A stretch of DNA of 32,121 nucleotides, taken from Desulfobulbaceae bacterium (GTDB taxonomy: Bacteria; Desulfobacterota; Desulfobulbia; Desulfobulbales; SURF-16). The notes beneath the pieces were generated by a model, which worked only from the letters and a program-made list of their open reading frames with translations, made no database searches and was not told the DNA's origin. Position 1 is the stretch's first letter. Every line of letters starts with the position of its first letter. The position numbers and the translations under genes are program-made. Of the stretch, positions 8,583 through 18,349 are shown in pieces. The stretch lies in contig QKJV01000446.1 of assembly GCA_003249165.1 (NCBI GenBank), forward strand, positions 1-32,121, given 5' to 3'.

Positions 8583-9890
8583 TTATCTGAGGAGTGCCAG
8601 AAGCTGCTGGCGACTTTCGTCAAACGGACATTTTTCCTCGACATCCTGCCGCAGATATTTCGTCAAACGGTCAATCATGCTGATTGCTTTATCTATCTTC
8701 TGATTAGTCCCTGTTGCATAGGCTCCTATATTAATCAGATCTTCCGAACGCCGATAGACAGCCATGGTTTCCAAAAATCTATGTGCCGCTTTCACTTGGT
8801 CTTTGCTGACAACATCACTCATACAACGGCTGACGCTGCCCATGATATCTATGGCCGGATAATGGCCGCGACCCGCCAGTTCCCGGCTAAGGACAATATG
8901 TCCGTCGACAATAGAACGAACGGCGTCAGCGATAGGCTCATTCATATCATCACCTTCGACAAGCACTGTATAAATCCCCGTGATGCTTCCTTTACCTTCG
9001 CAGGTGCCTGACCGTTCAAGAAGTTTGGGCAACTGGGCAAAAACTGACGGGGTATAGCCACGGCTGGTAGGAGGTTCCCCGATTGCCAAGCCGACTTCAC
9101 GACTCGACATGGCAAAACGGGTAACAGAATCCATCATCATGATCACGTCCCTGCCGCTGTCTCGAAAAAATTCAGAAATAGCCATAGCCAGATATGCCCC
9201 TCGCATTCTGACCAAAGGCGGCTGATCCGAGGTGGCGACAACAACAACTGAACGCGCGAGCCCGGCAGGGCCAAGATCCCTTTCAATAAAATCCTTCAGC
9301 TCACGGCCTCGTTCCCCAATCAGGGCAATAACGCTTACGTCAGCAGCAGTATGTTTGGCAATCATGCCCAACAGGGTACTTTTGCCAACCCCCGAACCAG
9401 CCAAAATACCGATCCGTTGTCCTTTTCCCAAGGTTAACAGGCCGTTTATGCTTCTGACCCCGACATCGACCACTTCCTTTATACGCACCCTTTGCATGGG
9501 ATTCAGAGGTTCGGCATATAGTGGATAATCTATTCCTTCTTCCAGCGGCCCCTTACCATCCATTGGATTGCCGAGACCATCAATCACCCGCCCAAGAAGC
9601 GATTGAGCCACGCAGACTCGAGCCTGCCCTCCAACAAGCCGCAACGGGCTTCCTGGCTCAACTCCTCGCATCTCGCCGAGTGGCATCAGCAACAGTGACC
9701 CTTCCTTGAAGCCAACCACTTCAGCAGGAATTTTCCCCTTTCCCTTGAAAACATCAACTTCGCAAATACTCCCTACAGGGATTCCAGGCCCTCTGCTTTC
9801 TATCACCATACCGATCACCTGATTAACCCTGCCTTTAACGGCAATCAGCGGATGGTCAGCGGCAATCTGAATACAGGATGAGAAATCCAT
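8583..9890 (-). CDS. fliI: Flagellum-specific export ATPase FliI
   Basis: Walker A GILAGSGVGKSTLLGMIAKHT; ALIGERGRELKDFIERDLG; DSVTRFAMSSREVGLAIGEPPTSRGYTPSVFAQLPKLLERSG. Confidence 0.98.
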   Translation of the reverse strand: MDFSSCIQIAADHPLIAVKGRVNQVIGMVIESRGPGIPVGSICEVDVFKGKGKIPAEVVGFKEGSLLLMPLGEMRGVEPGSPLRLVGGQARVCVAQSLLGRVIDGLGNPMDGKGPLEEGIDYPLYAEPLNPMQRVRIKEVVDVGVRSINGLLTLGKGQRIGILAGSGVGKSTLLGMIAKHTAADVSVIALIGERGRELKDFIERDLGPAGLARSVVVVATSDQPPLVRMRGAYLAMAISEFFRDSGRDVIMMMDSVTRFAMSSREVGLAIGEPPTSRGYTPSVFAQLPKLLERSGTCEGKGSITGIYTVLVEGDDMNEPIADAVRSIVDGHIVLSRELAGRGHYPAIDIMGSVSRCMSDVVSKDQVKAAHRFLETMAVYRRSEDLINIGAYATGTNQKIDKAISMIDRLTKYLRQDVEEKCPFDESRQQLLALLR

Positions 9891-10625
9891 TTACTCTTTT
9901 CCATCTGCGGCAAAAGCTTCCAGAAAGGCCCGGTCAACTATTTCAAAGAGCTTTTCCTTACAATTCTCAAGTGAAGCATCGATCTCTCCAAAATCTGTCT
10001 TGAGCAAACATCCTCCACGGGAAATCGCCGGGTCCTCGATCAATTCAATGCGTTGCGCTCCTTGCAGCAGAGCGGGATCTTCGATGCTCATTTTTTTGAT
10101 ATGCTCATAGTCATCACCATGAAGGTGGACCCTTACTCTGGAATCCTCCACCACATACTTCATGGACTTCTGTAGACAACTCTCAATCACCAAAGGATTC
10201 AGCGAGATCTCATGTCCTGCCAGCCGCTCAACCATTGTCTTGACAAGAATCAACAACTCTTTTTCATACTGCCGGAAAACAAGTGCTCTCTGGTCTGCCA
10301 AAGAAGCTATTAAAAAGGCTGTTTCCTTGATTTTACCATCAAAAATTTCTTTAGCAGTTTTTAGTCCTTCTTCTTCACCCTTGGTATAACCTTTTTGGTA
10401 TGCCTGTTCTTCTATGCGTTTTTTTTCCGCTTTTGCCTGAACTAACATCTCTTGGGTTTCACGTCGCATAGCTTCCCGTTCTTCTCGAAACGGCAATAGT
10501 GGATCGACAGGCCCATTTTCAGACACATATTGATCTGGCTCCATCAGTCTCTCGAAAGAGATGAAATCGGAATCCTTATCTCTTTTAATCCTGTCTTTAA
10601 AATCGAAAATTTTAGACAAACTCAT
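9891..10625 (-). CDS. fliH: Flagellar assembly protein FliH
   Basis: Position between fliG and fliI; AKEIFDGKIKETAFLIASLADQRALVFRQYEKELLILVKTMVERL. The ORF track start (10685) would overlap fliG by 74 nt; the Met at 10625 (MSLSKIFDFKDRI) is more likely. Confidence 0.88.
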   Translation of the reverse strand: MSLSKIFDFKDRIKRDKDSDFISFERLMEPDQYVSENGPVDPLLPFREEREAMRRETQEMLVQAKAEKKRIEEQAYQKGYTKGEEEGLKTAKEIFDGKIKETAFLIASLADQRALVFRQYEKELLILVKTMVERLAGHEISLNPLVIESCLQKSMKYVVEDSRVRVHLHGDDYEHIKKMSIEDPALLQGAQRIELIEDPAISRGGCLLKTDFGEIDASLENCKEKLFEIVDRAFLEAFAADGKE

Positions 10626-11640
10626 CCTCTCCGCCACCACTACCCATGAGCTGAATCTTGCCTTCCTGTTCAAGCCTTTTGGCAATCTTGATAACAGCCT
10701 GCTGAGCCGCCTCTACATCCTTCACCCTGGTCGGCCCCATAATCTCCATATCTTCCTTAAGCATTTCCACGGCTCTGGTCGACATATTCTTAAAAATCTT
10801 TTGTTTGAGTTCTTCAGATGCTGTTTTCAAGGCAAGCTTCAAATCATCCGTTGAAACCTCTTTGAGAATGGCCATAATACCTCTGTCATCAAGACCGAGC
10901 AGATCCTCAAAAATGAACATGAGCCGACGGATATCTTCCGCAAGACTTTCCCGTTGCTCTTCAATCCCTTCAAGAACCTGCGTTTCCAAAGCCCGATCGG
11001 CATTATTAAGAATCTCCGCCACAGTCGCTACGCCGCCTAAGCGCTGTCCCTCCAATCCTTCGACAGAAAGGAGCTCTTCCTGCAGAACCCTGTCAACGTC
11101 AACCAGAATTTCAGGGCTGACTTTATCAAGTTCAGCCATACGCATGACAACCTCAATCTGCGTTTCTTCTTTGAGCTCGGCAAGAATCTGGGCTGCCTGA
11201 CTGTGCTCTAAGACGGCTAGAACCAAAGCGACTGTCTGAGGATGTTCATTGCGCAGGAAATTGACAAGAATTTTCGGTTCCAGTTTGCGTGCTTTCTGAA
11301 AAAGTGTCAACCGCCAGTCTGAACGTATTTCATCAAGAATCTCATTTGCTTTATCGCTGTTTAGCGCCCGTTTGAGAGCGGTTTCCAGCATATCATCTCC
11401 GGAAAGATAAATTTCCTCTCCACCAGAGTCAGTTTTGAACTCGCTCAGTAAAGCGGCGATATCCTCTTTGTCAACCTTGTCCATCTTGGACATCTGCCGT
11501 CCTACGATTTTGATTTCATCTTCAGAAAGGCGCTTGAAAACTTCTGTGGTGAAATCTTCTCCCAGAGTTAGAAGAAAAATTGCTGCTTTTTCAGCGCCAG
11601 TCAGGTTATCACTGCTGGGGACATCTTTCTTCCTGGGCAT
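10612..11640 (-). CDS. fliG: Flagellar motor switch protein FliG
   Basis: LTGAEKAAIFLLTLGEDFTTEVFKRLSEDEI; FLRNEHPQTVALVLAVLE; FIFEDLLGLDDRGIMAILKEVSTDDLKLALKTASEELKQKIFKNMSTRA. Confidence 0.98.
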   Translation of the reverse strand: MPRKKDVPSSDNLTGAEKAAIFLLTLGEDFTTEVFKRLSEDEIKIVGRQMSKMDKVDKEDIAALLSEFKTDSGGEEIYLSGDDMLETALKRALNSDKANEILDEIRSDWRLTLFQKARKLEPKILVNFLRNEHPQTVALVLAVLEHSQAAQILAELKEETQIEVVMRMAELDKVSPEILVDVDRVLQEELLSVEGLEGQRLGGVATVAEILNNADRALETQVLEGIEEQRESLAEDIRRLMFIFEDLLGLDDRGIMAILKEVSTDDLKLALKTASEELKQKIFKNMSTRAVEMLKEDMEIMGPTRVKDVEAAQQAVIKIAKRLEQEGKIQLMGSGGGEDEFV

Positions 11641-11641
11641 G

Positions 11642-13240
11642 TTACATTCCCTCCCTCAGCCAGCGTCTTACGAGGTCTGCGGCACGTTCAGGGTCGCTTT
11701 GCGCAAGTTTGTACATCCTTTCGCGATCAGTCAAAGGAATAGGTTTCAGTGACAGATCGTCCTGCTCTTCCCCTGATAGTTCCTCAACCGATGGCTGAGA
11801 GGCAAACTCAGCCTGGCGCTGCGCTTCAAGCTGTTGTTGAGTCAACAGCTTCATGAACGGACGCACCACGAACATAATCAAGGCAATAGCAATAACAAGC
11901 AGAACTAGCGGTATGGCAAGATGTTCCGTGAGGCTACGCCATTTTTCCAGCGGATCAGGCTCCGGTTCTACAACGGATGAAAGATAGAATGGCATGGCAA
12001 CAACATCAACCTTATCGCCCCGTTCCGGATCAAAACCGATTGCATTCCTGGTCATTTTAGCGAAATGATCAAGCTCTTCGGCACTTCGCGGCTTATAAAC
12101 TAAAGTCTTTTTACCGTCTTTATCCCGCGACTCGTTGTAGGTCCCATCTACCATAACGGCTACTGAAAGCCTTTTTATCGTTCCGATTGATTCCTGTACG
12201 TGTTTAGTTTTTTTAGAGATTTCGTAATTTCTGGTAATATTTTTCCGGTGGGCTCCTTCGGTTTTACCCTCAGCCCCACCTGTTTCGGTAAATGTGGCAA
12301 GTTCACCTTTTACGCCAGGAATTCCACCGGCATCCCTCTGTCCTTCCTGCAGCTCCAACAAAAATTGCTCGCTACGGGTAACCTGACCGTCCGGATCATA
12401 ATTTTCTTCAGTCACATCCACCCGGTCAAAATCCATATCAACAGTCACCCGCGCCAAAGCTTTATTAATGCCGACAACTTCCTCAAGCAAAGTTTCGACT
12501 TTTTTGCGCAGAGCATTTTCTATTTTGAGCTGGTACTCGAGCTGGGTGGCGGAAAGCATTGACATGTCATCGCTTTCTTTACGAAACAATAGATGTCCGA
12601 ATGTATCGACTACAGTAATATTTTCCGCGGTCAATCCGGGAACGGCACTTGCCGTAAGATGGACAATTGCCATAATCTGTTCTTTGGATAATTTTTCCTG
12701 TCCCGCCATGGTGAGGCTGACCGAGGCACTGGGAGGTTTGCTATCTTCAACAAAAACGGATTCCTTGGGAGTAGCGATATGTACCCGAGCGTCTTGCACC
12801 TGTTTAAACTGCCGGATGGTGCGGGCGAGCTCGCCTTGCACAGCGCGCTGGTAATTTAATTTCTGCACAAAATCCGTTGTGCCAAGGCTCGTCTGGTCAA
12901 AAATCTCGAATCCAACTCCGCCACCGCGCGGCAAACCTTCTGCGGCCAAGTTCAAACGGGTTTCATACACTCTGTCAGCCGGGACAAGAACGGCACGGCC
13001 ACTCTCGGCGAGCTGATACTCAATGCGCTGCTCCTTGAGTTTTGCAACGACATTTGCTGCGTCTTCAGGTGACAGTCCACTGTAAAGGACGTCGTACTCT
13101 GTCTTGCTGCCCATTGTAGAAAGGACAATAAGTCCCCCAAGAACAGCGGCGATAAGCACACCAGCGATAATTTTCTGAGTTAACGAGAAATTCTTTATTA
13201 TCGATACCGCCTGGTTGAATATCTCTTTTACTGATGCCAT
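11642..13240 (-). CDS. fliF: Flagellar MS-ring protein FliF
   Basis: YDVLYSGLSPEDAANVVAKLKEQRIEYQLAESG; ELARTIRQFKQVQDARVHIATPKESVFVEDSKPPSASVSLTM; two TM segments. Confidence 0.98.
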   Translation of the reverse strand: MASVKEIFNQAVSIIKNFSLTQKIIAGVLIAAVLGGLIVLSTMGSKTEYDVLYSGLSPEDAANVVAKLKEQRIEYQLAESGRAVLVPADRVYETRLNLAAEGLPRGGGVGFEIFDQTSLGTTDFVQKLNYQRAVQGELARTIRQFKQVQDARVHIATPKESVFVEDSKPPSASVSLTMAGQEKLSKEQIMAIVHLTASAVPGLTAENITVVDTFGHLLFRKESDDMSMLSATQLEYQLKIENALRKKVETLLEEVVGINKALARVTVDMDFDRVDVTEENYDPDGQVTRSEQFLLELQEGQRDAGGIPGVKGELATFTETGGAEGKTEGAHRKNITRNYEISKKTKHVQESIGTIKRLSVAVMVDGTYNESRDKDGKKTLVYKPRSAEELDHFAKMTRNAIGFDPERGDKVDVVAMPFYLSSVVEPEPDPLEKWRSLTEHLAIPLVLLVIAIALIMFVVRPFMKLLTQQQLEAQRQAEFASQPSVEELSGEEQDDLSLKPIPLTDRERMYKLAQSDPERAADLVRRWLREGM

Positions 13241-13324
13241 ACTATTTATCCCGTTGATCTGAAAAGCCGGATTGGTAGTGTTTACTGTTCAATAAGACAA
13301 AAGTCGCAAAAGACGATCAAGATT

Positions 13325-13639
13325 TTAGAGCTGGATCCGCATCATTTCCTGGTAAGCCGAAATAGCCTTTTGCTGTACAGATGTCATCATTCTGAAAGAA
13401 ATGCTGGCTTTTTCAACGGCAATCATTGTTTCGTGAATATTGCCATGTTCCCCTGCAATAAGTCCGCGGCTTAGTTCATCTGCTTCCTGTTGCATTGCAT
13501 TGACACTTTCAATCGACTTCTGTAACACATCTCCGAAGCCTGCCACTGGAGAGTGTTGTTTTGTTGACACCTGCGTATGGGATGAAACGTCCGTCAGCCC
13601 CGCCTGTTGTAAAGGTAACAGTTCCATAGTGTTCTCCAA
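13325..13639 (-). CDS. fliE: Flagellar hook-basal body complex protein FliE
   Basis: FGDVLQKSIESVNAMQQEADELSRGLIAGEHGNIHETMIAVEKASISFRMMTSVQQKAISAYQEMMRIQL. Confidence 0.96.
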   Translation of the reverse strand: MENTMELLPLQQAGLTDVSSHTQVSTKQHSPVAGFGDVLQKSIESVNAMQQEADELSRGLIAGEHGNIHETMIAVEKASISFRMMTSVQQKAISAYQEMMRIQL

Positions 13640-13673
13640 GGTATCCTATACCTGTTGCGTCATCATCTATTGA

Positions 13674-14108
13674 TTATCTTCTTGAGATATCAAGAGCCTT
13701 CAGAGCCATACTTTTCACGGACTCGATTGCCGCCACATTCGCCTCATAACCCCGGCGGGCACTGACTAAATCAACCATCTGTTCTGCTTCATCCACATTC
13801 GGAAACAGAACCACGCCATTTTCATCCGCATCTGGATGGGAAGGATCATAAACCGTTTTGAACTCCTTATTATCCTCAATCACTTCAGTGACCTCGACCG
13901 TTCGCAGTTTATCATCGGCTGAGTTAAGCAAATCACGGAATGACTGCAAAGGTTTTGCCTGAAATACCACCGATTTGGCCCTATAGGGGCCACCCTCGAT
14001 GGTCCTTGTCGTATTGGCATTCGCCAGATTCATTGCCGTAACGTTCAGTCGGGCTCTTTCGGCTTTCAGACCTGAACCGCTGATCTTAAAAGCTGTAAGG
14101 ATATCCAT
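13674..14108 (-). CDS. flgC: Flagellar basal-body rod protein FlgC
   Basis: MDILTAFKISGSGLKAERARLNVTAMNLANANTTRTIEGGPYRAKSVVF...VDLVSARRGYEANVAAIESVKSMALKALDI. Confidence 0.97.
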   Translation of the reverse strand: MDILTAFKISGSGLKAERARLNVTAMNLANANTTRTIEGGPYRAKSVVFQAKPLQSFRDLLNSADDKLRTVEVTEVIEDNKEFKTVYDPSHPDADENGVVLFPNVDEAEQMVDLVSARRGYEANVAAIESVKSMALKALDISRR

Positions 14109-14110
14109 GT

Positions 14111-14494
14111 TTATTTACCTCCCTCATCAATGGCATACTTGATCCCGTCTATCTTCTTGCCTATCAGTCTGGTACCAATCTCATACATCATTTGGTTTTC
14201 CGTTAATTTCACCATTTCCTCATCAAGATCCACGGGCCTCTTTTCTTTGGAAAACTCCAGACTTTCCGTTATAGCAACCGGATCAAGCTCGATATGCTTC
14301 TCGTTGGTGCAACTGAGCACCCCCTGATTATATTGTGCTGCCTGCATAGCCTTTTCAAAAGAGAAATCCTGGACAGTGTACCCAGGAGTCTCCATATTGG
14401 CTATGTTTGACTGAATAAGCCCCTGCCTCTCATGGCGCAGATTCAAAGCCGTTTGCATATAGTTCATGCTACCGAACAGTTTATTGATAGGCAT
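14111..14494 (-). CDS. flgB: Flagellar basal-body rod protein FlgB
   Basis: MNYMQTALNLRHERQGLIQSNIANMETPGYTVQDFSFEKAM; first gene of the basal-body operon. Confidence 0.96.
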   Translation of the reverse strand: MPINKLFGSMNYMQTALNLRHERQGLIQSNIANMETPGYTVQDFSFEKAMQAAQYNQGVLSCTNEKHIELDPVAITESLEFSKEKRPVDLDEEMVKLTENQMMYEIGTRLIGKKIDGIKYAIDEGGK

Positions 14495-14539
14495 AAATTT
14501 CTCCTCTCTTATAAAGAAATCCTCTGGCTGCCTGTAATA

Positions 14540-14556
14540 TGCAAATTATACGCCAG
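14540..14556 (-). promoter_or_regulatory. Candidate sigma-54 promoter of flgBC-fliEFGHIJ
   Basis: Minus strand TGGCGTATAATTTGCAT: GG-N10-GC spacing (-24/-12), about 45 nt upstream of the flgB ATG. Confidence 0.72.
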
Positions 14557-14620
14557 AAAGCAGATGATTGTCTTCAGGACACATATCGTTAACGAGGGAA
14601 AAGCAAAAAAGGATAAAAAA

Positions 14621-16054
14621 TCAGTCAATCAGACCCTGAGAGCGGTATTCGTGAAGTTTGTTACGCAAAGTCCGGACACTGATACCAAGCATTTTGGCTG
14701 CATGGGTGCGGTTATCGTCAGTTTTTTGAAGGGCCTGCATAATCATTTGACGCTCTACATCTCTGAGGCTAGCCATTTCGCCGCTCTCCATCCCGTCGGC
14801 CGAAAACGACACGGAAGGAGTAGATGAGTCAGGCAAACCGCTCATCAAGTCAAAACCAGCACCATCGGCCTCCTCATCCCAGAAATCCCATGGCTCAAGT
14901 TCATCACTCAACGACAGCAGGACAGCACGCTCAACAAGATTTTCCATTTCGCGAATATTGCCGGGCCAATCGTAATGAGCAAAACGTCGCTGGGAAGATT
15001 TTGACATTTTTTTGACATGCTTAGCATACTGGCGGGAAAAACGTTCGATAAAATATTCGGCCAACCGTTCAACGTCCTCTTTACGCTCCCGCAAAGGAGG
15101 AAGTGTCAAGGGAATGACATTCAGCCGATAATAGAGATCCTGACGAAATTCTCCATTTCTAACAGATTCTTCCAGGTTTCTGTTAGTCGTTGCCAAAACA
15201 TGCACATCAACTTTCACAGGAAACCTGCCACCAAGACGGTCAACCTCTTCTTCCTGTAAAACGCGAAGCAATTTTGCCTGCAAATGCAAAGGGATTTCGC
15301 CAATTTCATCGAGAAGAAGCGTTCCCCCATCAGCAAGTTCAAATTTCCCTTTTTTCGTGTAAATCGCTCCGGTAAATGCTCCCTTTTCATGCCCGAACAG
15401 CTCGCTTTCCAAGAGACCTTCCGGCAGAGCGGCGCAGTTCAAGGCGACGAAAGGACCTTCTTTTCGATTACTTTCATCATGAATATAACGGGCGATCATT
15501 TCCTTGCCGGTTCCCGACTCTCCGAGGATAAGGACGGTGGCCTTGCTTGAGGCAACGCTTTTGGCTTTTTGCAGAACCCTGGACAATTTCGGGTCACCAC
15601 CAACGATATATTTGTTTTTGGCAGTTCCGTCGTTTTTCTCTCTGCTGTCCCGCAGGGCTTGAATCAAGCTGTCCGGCTGGCTACCCGACGCAAAAGCCCT
15701 GGCGGCAATATCCAACATGCTTTCGACCGGGAAGGGTTTCAACAGATAATCGAAGGCCCCGAGCTTCATAGCGGAAACGGCTGTCTCCACCGTCGCATGT
15801 GCGGTTATGAGAACAACCGGAAGTTCGGGTCGGGTAGCCCGGAGCCGCTCAAGCAGTTCTATGCCTCCCATGCCTGGCATATTGATGTCGGTTATTATAA
15901 AATCTGCGGGATTCTTTTCAAATAAATCAAGGGCCATGTTCCCACTTTCGGCAACACTTACCCCATATCCCTTACGGCTGAAGGCCTCATAAAGCACCAT
16001 CCGCCACTCACGATCATCATCGGCAATAAGAATTTTCTGCAACTTCCCTGTCAT
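14621..16054 (-). CDS. NtrC-family sigma-54-dependent response regulator, FlrC-like
   Basis: Receiver domain with phospho-acceptor (DFIITDINMPGMGG), AAA+ Walker A GESGTGKEMIARYIH, GAFTGA loop, Fis-type HTH (THAAKMLGISVRTLRNKLHEY); adjacent to flgB. Confidence 0.93.
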   Translation of the reverse strand: MTGKLQKILIADDDREWRMVLYEAFSRKGYGVSVAESGNMALDLFEKNPADFIITDINMPGMGGIELLERLRATRPELPVVLITAHATVETAVSAMKLGAFDYLLKPFPVESMLDIAARAFASGSQPDSLIQALRDSREKNDGTAKNKYIVGGDPKLSRVLQKAKSVASSKATVLILGESGTGKEMIARYIHDESNRKEGPFVALNCAALPEGLLESELFGHEKGAFTGAIYTKKGKFELADGGTLLLDEIGEIPLHLQAKLLRVLQEEEVDRLGGRFPVKVDVHVLATTNRNLEESVRNGEFRQDLYYRLNVIPLTLPPLRERKEDVERLAEYFIERFSRQYAKHVKKMSKSSQRRFAHYDWPGNIREMENLVERAVLLSLSDELEPWDFWDEEADGAGFDLMSGLPDSSTPSVSFSADGMESGEMASLRDVERQMIMQALQKTDDNRTHAAKMLGISVRTLRNKLHEYRSQGLID

Positions 16055-16234
16055 TGCGGCTTAATCTGGCCTCTTTTTATAAAAAAACTTTATCAAATCG
16101 GGATTAAACATTCCGTTTGCTTATTTCCGCTTAGTCAAAAAAACATACAACATCATTTTATATTTTACGGCGAGATAAATGCTTTAGGCAAGAACTTCAA
16201 ACATATAACTCAAGCTAGTGACTCTTTTTTGAAA

Positions 16235-18349
16235 TTATTTATTCATTACCGCCTGCGTATCCTTCACAGCCTTGATTATATCTTCCTGTGTCAGCCGTTG
16301 CTGTGCAAGTTTCTTCATCAAGGGATTCGGACCTTCCAGCACTTGACGGAAATAAACCTTAGCCTCTTCCTTTTTTCCCTGTAAATTCGCCACATCTCCC
16401 AGAACGAGCCTTATTCTCTGAGCCGTCTCATTTTTCTGGGGCATTTTTTCACCAAGTGCGGTCATGAAAGCTCTTACAGCGTTTTGCAGATCATTCACTT
16501 CGCGGTATTTTTCACCTAGCTTTGCATACCAGTATTGCAATTCCTCAGGGGGCAGCCAGGTTTCCTTGCGAAATGTATCAAGGATTTCCGCCTGGTTACG
16601 GATTTCATCCAATTCAAAAAGGAGGCGCAGATAATCCCTTGCATATTGAGGTTTTTTATCAGCAAACGTTGGTCTATCAACGGCAATCCGGTAAAAACTT
16701 AACGCATCTTTGCTGCGATTCTGTTTTTCTCGGAGCTGCCCACTCATATAACAGATTTCACCCATTGCCACATTTCCTGCGTAAATTTTCCGCAAGTATT
16801 TCAGCAAACGCTGTGCGGACTTGAGATCATTGCTGGCAATATATGTCCGGGCACGATGGTAATAAAGGTCCAGTTGGTCATCGCCGTCCATCTGCAAGGC
16901 CATTGCACGGTAGTAAATAACGCTGGCCTGCTGGTAAAGTCCCATTTCCTCCAAGGCACGACCTGTCAGATAAAGCAGTGTTACTCCCTTGTACAGCTTC
17001 ACATAGGGGTATTCTTCCGTATACACCTGGTACAGATCCTTATATTTTTTTTGCTGAAAAAGTTTGCCCATCCTCAAGGCAAGAATCTGCCCCATTATAT
17101 CCACAACCTCTTCTTTCTTCTTCTCTACTGTTTTATAGCGTAGATACGATTTCCCCATAGAGTAAGCCTGCTCGTACTCTTTTCTCTGAAAATACCGGCG
17201 TGTCAGCTCAAATCGGGCATCCTGACTAGAGTCGTCCTCATAATGGTAATCAAGAACATCCTGAAATGGCTTGTCGGACTCTACAGGAGCTACAATTTCT
17301 CTTTTCTGAACTTCAGCCTGTCCATCGTTTACAGCCCCTTCCCTTTCTTCGGCAAGCCGTAATCTGCTCAGCACCACCGGTCTTGACTCCGGCTCACCAC
17401 TTTCGACAATTTGGGTAAAGATTTTTGTGGCTGTCTGTTTGAAACCGTCTGCAAGATAACTTTCACCCACTTCATATAAAATTTCAGCGCGAGGCCCATT
17501 TTCTCCGGCAATATTCAGAAACTGCAGAAGATCTTTGCGGCCGTCCTGCCCATTTCCAACCCGCAGATTGGCCAATCCCTTGTTATAGAGTAATTCAGGG
17601 TCGTCAATATAAAATGTCGGATTTTTTTTCAGAATCTTCAGATACACGGCAAGAGCATTATGATAATTCCCTTTTGCAAAATCTATATGGGCCATCCCTG
17701 CCTGTGCTTGAATTTTTCCCATTGGTCCGCCGACCTGTCCGAGTTCCCTGAATGCATCCGCTGCATCCGACAGTCGGCCAATTTTAATAAGGATACGCGC
17801 CTTCATCCACAAAGCATCATTTGCCCGAGGCATGGTATCGAAACGATTTAAATACAAACCAAAATAGGCTAGAGCTTCTCGGTAGAAATGCATTTGGTAA
17901 AAGGCATTTGCCACCTCAAAATAAGCGTCAGAAAGTTGCGGTGATTTGGGATAATCCAGAGTGTATGAACGAAAAAGCTCTTGAACCTTTTCCCAGTTGG
18001 CTTCAGGATGCCCTTGGGCAAGGGCCAACTCCAGCTTTGCAGCGTGCCACAAAGCTTCCTCTGCCTGAGGGGAATCAGGGTACTGTCTGTAATAACTCAA
18101 AAATGAATCAGCGGCTTCTCGTTCGTTTCCCTCCTGAAAATATCTATTTGCATCTTGCCACAGCTTTTCCTCTCTTTGTTTCAGAATCTCTTGTAAAGTT
18201 TGCGTCTGTTTATCTTCCTCAGCCAAGACAGAATCAGTAGCAAACGAATAAGTAAAACTGAAAAACAAAAAAAACATTAAAAGAATCCCAAAAGAAGGCT
18301 TCTCCTTATTCCTGAGACCGGAATTATTATTCTTCTTTTTCAATTCCAT
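16235..18349 (-). CDS. Exported TPR-repeat protein of unknown function
   Basis: Signal-like N-terminal hydrophobic segment (FGILLMFFLFFSFTYSFATDSVLA) followed by many TPR-like helices (e.g. YFEVANAFYQMHFYREALAYFGLYLNRF). The ATG lies inside the end of the upstream sigma-54 activator gene. Confidence 0.85.
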   Translation of the reverse strand: MELKKKNNNSGLRNKEKPSFGILLMFFLFFSFTYSFATDSVLAEEDKQTQTLQEILKQREEKLWQDANRYFQEGNEREAADSFLSYYRQYPDSPQAEEALWHAAKLELALAQGHPEANWEKVQELFRSYTLDYPKSPQLSDAYFEVANAFYQMHFYREALAYFGLYLNRFDTMPRANDALWMKARILIKIGRLSDAADAFRELGQVGGPMGKIQAQAGMAHIDFAKGNYHNALAVYLKILKKNPTFYIDDPELLYNKGLANLRVGNGQDGRKDLLQFLNIAGENGPRAEILYEVGESYLADGFKQTATKIFTQIVESGEPESRPVVLSRLRLAEEREGAVNDGQAEVQKREIVAPVESDKPFQDVLDYHYEDDSSQDARFELTRRYFQRKEYEQAYSMGKSYLRYKTVEKKKEEVVDIMGQILALRMGKLFQQKKYKDLYQVYTEEYPYVKLYKGVTLLYLTGRALEEMGLYQQASVIYYRAMALQMDGDDQLDLYYHRARTYIASNDLKSAQRLLKYLRKIYAGNVAMGEICYMSGQLREKQNRSKDALSFYRIAVDRPTFADKKPQYARDYLRLLFELDEIRNQAEILDTFRKETWLPPEELQYWYAKLGEKYREVNDLQNAVRAFMTALGEKMPQKNETAQRIRLVLGDVANLQGKKEEAKVYFRQVLEGPNPLMKKLAQQRLTQEDIIKAVKDTQAVMNK

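Noticed and set aside
14432-15992. Plus-strand ORFs antisense to flgB and the FlrC-like regulator
   Set aside because: Opposite-strand shadows of strong conserved coding sequence; no SD or family similarity recognised.
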